Assembly (NCBI RefSeq): GCF_028745505.1
Contig: NZ_JAQZZL010000001.1
Coordinates: 806,001-870,000 of the forward strand
DNA from: Lentisphaera marina
GTDB taxonomy: Bacteria; Verrucomicrobiota; Lentisphaeria; Lentisphaerales; Lentisphaeraceae
Direction of reading: 5' to 3'
DNA: 64,000 nt
The translations under genes were made by a program, and so were the position numbers. Shown here piece after piece: positions 61,204-64,000 of this stretch; the first letter of the stretch is position 1, and every line of letters begins with the position of its first letter. Under the pieces are notes generated by a model that made no database searches, was not told where the DNA came from, and saw nothing but the letters and a program-made list of their open reading frames with translations.

Positions 61204-61229
61204 CATGGGATATTATTCAATATGCCATG
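61204..61229 (-). terminator. Possible terminator after the GH86-like gene
   Basis: CATGGGATAT (61204-61213) and ATATGCCATG (61220-61229) pair with one mismatch around TATTCA, about 35 nt beyond the stop of the 61263-63719 gene. The following minus-strand bases are only weakly T-rich, so function is uncertain. Confidence 0.4.
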
Positions 61230-61262
61230 TGGGATTTATGTACGTTGATTGATATGCGCTAG

Positions 61263-63719
61263 TTAAAGCAAATCCTCTGCAATTTTACAAGTTAGGGCAA
61301 CAGAGCTGATTTTTCCGCCATATTGGGGGATATACACCTTGACTTCATTTTTACTTTTAATGATGTTTGGTGGAATAATAAATTCTTCGTAGCCAAAGAA
61401 ATTACCACTCTTATTAGTTCTTTTTAAAGAACTTGTGTATAATTCGCCATTAAAAGTTAATGATAAGTTTTTTTGAAAACCATCTTTGCGACCAAAGCAT
61501 ACTCTAAGTTTCGCAGCTTGAATATCCTCTGCTGGACAGGAGATCTTGAAAGCAGAGTTTTGACCAGTGTCTTGAAGTACCTTATCGCCAAAAAAAGTTT
61601 GTTCCTTTTGACTTGATATGAATTTCGAGTCTCTGTCCAAAGTGATTTTTATTATACTGGTTTCTTCAACTGAGAGTGGGATCTTAGATAGATCTTTGAG
61701 TATGTGAGTATCGTATTTAATTTCATCTTTACTGAGCCACATTCTTTTTTGTTCTATTTTAATTATTTCAGCAGTTTCAGTGGGCAAATTTAATCTTAGT
61801 TTTACGCGTTGTGGATTCATGTTATTGACGGCGATATAAATTACTTGTCCATCTTTTACTGCATGCATAAAAATATTATGGTTTGTGGAATTTAAGGAGA
61901 TAAGATCACCTTTGTAATTTTTCCAGAAATCTAAAAAGAGCGCCTGCTTTGTGGGACTCAGTGTTTTGTCCTCATTAATATCATAAATCGTGTCTTGAGC
62001 ACCTTTTTCCCACCAATTGACGGGTATGAGAAAGGGGATGACCATTTTAAATTCATGGGCTCGATTCATATAACGAATCATAAGAGAGTTGTAGTTTTTG
62101 AGCTTTATCCAATGATCGATATCGTTTTGTGCCCTCATGAGGGTTCCCGTTTCAGAAATGATAAGGGGTTTCAAATTATCAGTTAGTAACATGTGATTGC
62201 GCAAAAGATCCAAATCGGCTTCTAATCTTCCTGCAAGGTAGCCCCCATAATTGTTGACACGGTTTGGATCGTTGATGATAAGTTCTTTAACTTCATAAAA
62301 ATGATGCGAGTAGAAGTCCAGGTAGTCTTTAGTTAAATCCATAAAGCGCAATTGTTCTTCGGCTAGTTTAAATCCATCTTTACCTCCAGCTTCTAAATGC
62401 ATCCATGCACTAGCAGGGCCACCAACTTTGATGTTTGGGAGTCGTTTTTTAATTGCTCTTGACGTTTTATTGTGAAAGTCTGCTAGTAGTTTCCAGCTAT
62501 CATAGCCTTTTTCCCAATGATAAAGCCATTCACTTTTGATCGTTGATTCATTCTTGACTTCCCAATAATTTGCTATTAAGCCATTTTTACGTTTTGTTGC
62601 CTCAATATATTCAGCGGCGAGAGCTGCTGCAGAATCGAAAAGCTCAACTGCCGGGGTGCCTTTTTCATTTTTGCTTTTAATATTTTGGGGTTCCATCCAG
62701 CTAGGCCAATTATTAAGACACTGTACAAATTCAAAGTTTTTTGGGTAATTTTCATTTAAAAAACTAATTTTATTTTCATCTGGAAAATAATTTTTTTCAA
62801 AAAATGATGGGTCACTCCATCCAGGACGACTGGGATCTTCAACTAATTTTGGTGTGTTTTTGATGCCAAAACCTTTTTCAAGAAGTGGCGCAAGCTTAGT
62901 CATTTGTCTACCGGGTAAAAAACCACTTTTTTTGAGTTCGCCCAAGGCCTGAAGATGTATTTTTGGACCATCTATATTGGAATATATTCGCTTGAATTTA
63001 TCTTGTTCAAGTTTGGTGATACCTTCAATGTTTCTATTAATATGAGGATAGACCGTGGCCTTAATATCTAATATGGGGGAGTTTGCACCAAGAATAGACC
63101 AGGCGCGGTCGTCGAAATTAGGAGAGATACCATTTTTACTGTAAAAAATTATTGAATCAATGGATCCTGAGCCATGAATTTCCAGAACATATTTTTCATT
63201 ATATAAGATCTTGAGATCTTTAATTCTAGAGGAATGATATTTTTTATTAGATATTTTATGCTTAAGTTCAAGCTTTTTTGGACCTTTGACTCTGACTTTG
63301 AGCTTGTTTAGATCAACTCCCTTGATATTGCACTCATCAAATAAATTTAGGTTGTTAGTTATCGAGGTGGGCAGAGGGATTTGTATTGAATTTGATAATT
63401 GAATAGGCTTATCAAGAAAAATTATTGATCGTAAAAGCTTCTCACCCGTGTTGATATGGTTGAACCATTTTACTTCATATTTTTCTGAAGCGCTAAGTCT
63501 AAAAAGTGCTTCGAGAGCGTCTTTTTGAATTTGAACTTCAGTTGGTAAAGTAATAGCTTTCTGAAGTGTTTGAACTTCTGCAGATTTGTTTTTTTGAGTG
63601 TAATTGGTTGTATTATTTTTTTCTTTAGCTTTATCTGGTGACCAACTTATTAGTAAAATGAATAAGCAACAAACGGCTAAAGTATTTGTTAATCTGCTAA
63701 TGTATTTTTTTAAAAGCAA
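61263..63719 (-). CDS. Clan-A glycoside hydrolase, GH86-like (agarase/porphyranase candidate)
   Basis: 818 residues from a TTG at 63719; no ATG lies near the signal-like segment (LAVCCLFILLISWSPDK), and the stop of the upstream gene is 2 nt away. Residues about 60-230 are beta-rich. The TIM-barrel part (about 235-660) has ANYWEVKNE with Glu391 as likely acid/base and KPLIISETGTL with Glu523 as likely nucleophile, about 130 residues apart as in GH86. Further segments fit that family: DYLDFYSHHFYE, MIRYMNRAHEF and PVNWWEKGAQD. The C-terminus (about 665-818) is a double beta-sandwich. GH86 enzymes cut agarose or porphyran. The GH86 call is from memory of motifs; another clan-A family is possible. 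Operon with the LamG-like gene upstream. Confidence 0.65.
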   Translation of the reverse strand: MLLKKYISRLTNTLAVCCLFILLISWSPDKAKEKNNTTNYTQKNKSAEVQTLQKAITLPTEVQIQKDALEALFRLSASEKYEVKWFNHINTGEKLLRSIIFLDKPIQLSNSIQIPLPTSITNNLNLFDECNIKGVDLNKLKVRVKGPKKLELKHKISNKKYHSSRIKDLKILYNEKYVLEIHGSGSIDSIIFYSKNGISPNFDDRAWSILGANSPILDIKATVYPHINRNIEGITKLEQDKFKRIYSNIDGPKIHLQALGELKKSGFLPGRQMTKLAPLLEKGFGIKNTPKLVEDPSRPGWSDPSFFEKNYFPDENKISFLNENYPKNFEFVQCLNNWPSWMEPQNIKSKNEKGTPAVELFDSAAALAAEYIEATKRKNGLIANYWEVKNESTIKSEWLYHWEKGYDSWKLLADFHNKTSRAIKKRLPNIKVGGPASAWMHLEAGGKDGFKLAEEQLRFMDLTKDYLDFYSHHFYEVKELIINDPNRVNNYGGYLAGRLEADLDLLRNHMLLTDNLKPLIISETGTLMRAQNDIDHWIKLKNYNSLMIRYMNRAHEFKMVIPFLIPVNWWEKGAQDTIYDINEDKTLSPTKQALFLDFWKNYKGDLISLNSTNHNIFMHAVKDGQVIYIAVNNMNPQRVKLRLNLPTETAEIIKIEQKRMWLSKDEIKYDTHILKDLSKIPLSVEETSIIKITLDRDSKFISSQKEQTFFGDKVLQDTGQNSAFKISCPAEDIQAAKLRVCFGRKDGFQKNLSLTFNGELYTSSLKRTNKSGNFFGYEEFIIPPNIIKSKNEVKVYIPQYGGKISSVALTCKIAEDLL

Positions 63720-63721
63720 AG

Positions 63722-64000
63722 TTATTTGTGTTTGACTTTAATATTATCAAACTGATATGAATATCCAGTTTTTGCTTGCCCTGGCCATACTGAACTGGCC
63801 ATGTAGATATGCTTAAATTGCTTATTTATGGTATGCGTTCCTTGGTAGATTGGCTTTGAGCTACCTTTGTCTACTAGACTTATTTGGCATACTCCTTTTG
63901 AGCGGTTTAAAACCAGTTCAAGCGTCATCCAGGTATTTGCCTGGTAAGCACAAATTTCGGAAGCTTTTAGTTTGCCACTTTCTAAATTAGTTGCACGTAA
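63722..64000 (-). CDS. Partial secreted concanavalin/LamG-like domain protein (5' end outside window)
   Basis: The last 92 codons are visible; the frame is open at the window edge. Sequence features: AYQANTWMTLELVLNRSKG, IYQGTHTINKQFKHIYMA and the end YSYQFDNIKVKHK. This is the ending of a beta-sandwich lectin-like domain as in LamG or DUF1080-type modules. Its TAA is 2 nt before the TTG start of the GH86-like gene, so the two are coupled. Full domain content cannot be seen. Confidence 0.7.
   Translation of the reverse strand, partial: LRATNLESGKLKASEICAYQANTWMTLELVLNRSKGVCQISLVDKGSSKPIYQGTHTINKQFKHIYMASSVWPGQAKTGYSYQFDNIKVKHK

Noticed and set aside
1..64000. tRNA or rRNA genes
   Set aside because: No cloverleaf with a GGTTCGA-type arm and CCA-proximal acceptor, and no rRNA-like stretch, was seen on reading; a covariance search could still find one.

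Overview
The window looks like part of a marine PVC-superphylum chromosome, most likely a Lentisphaera-like member of the Lentisphaerota. I infer this from the combination of AT-rich DNA (by eye), many secreted sulfatases, PSCyt1/PSCyt2/PSD1 cytochromes paired with DUF1501 proteins, PVC-type heme dehydrogenases with HEAT repeats, pseudopilins starting KKFTLIE with an H-x10-DG motif, and ECF sigma factors paired with membrane Ser/Thr kinases. No tRNA, rRNA or CRISPR array was seen. Species assignment is inference.

Layout. 1-20.9 kb is almost entirely minus-strand: a cut-off esterase, a PSD1-DUF1501 operon, a 1238-residue DUF1080/dehydrogenase/cytochrome fusion, then a carbohydrate cluster of esterases (an acetyl-xylan-esterase-like protein, SGNH proteins and alpha/beta-hydrolase-SGNH fusions), a DUF5703/GH95-like enzyme and a GH43/32-like beta-propeller. 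Inside this cluster (14.2-14.9 kb) two broken genes abut at a rearrangement scar. 20.9-29.7 kb holds a relic of an IS1380-like element, a plus-strand esterase, a PhoD-like phosphatase and two tandem ThuA/discoidin proteins, one of them fused to a heme dehydrogenase.

29.7-37.1 kb is plus-strand: a pseudopilin, an ECF sigma/kinase pair, and a sulfatase overlapping a GH50 beta-agarase-like gene. 37.2-40.9 kb is accessory DNA: an IS4/IS5-type insertion sequence, tandem 9-bp repeats, an AAA ATPase overlapping a small unknown gene (candidate defence pair), then REP-like hairpin DNA. 40.9-53.8 kb carries a sulfatase and a small secreted protein sharing one EF-hand module, a second kinase convergent with a second ECF sigma, another EF-hand sulfatase, an SGNH-sulfatase fusion, a ThuA protein coupled to an esterase, and a second pseudopilin. 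54-64 kb has a second PSD1-DUF1501 operon, a sulfatase, a complete IS1380-like element with target duplication, and a GH86-like agarase/porphyranase candidate.

Read together, the window encodes extracellular or periplasmic breakdown of sulfated, acylated algal galactans (five sulfatases, GH50, GH86-like, many esterases). It also encodes an oxidative sugar-processing layer (DUF1080 and ThuA domains fused to heme dehydrogenases). Two kinase/ECF modules may control these genes. Both kinases lack the usual beta-3 lysine and carry a lysine in the glycine-rich loop, exactly where eukaryotic WNK kinases have theirs.
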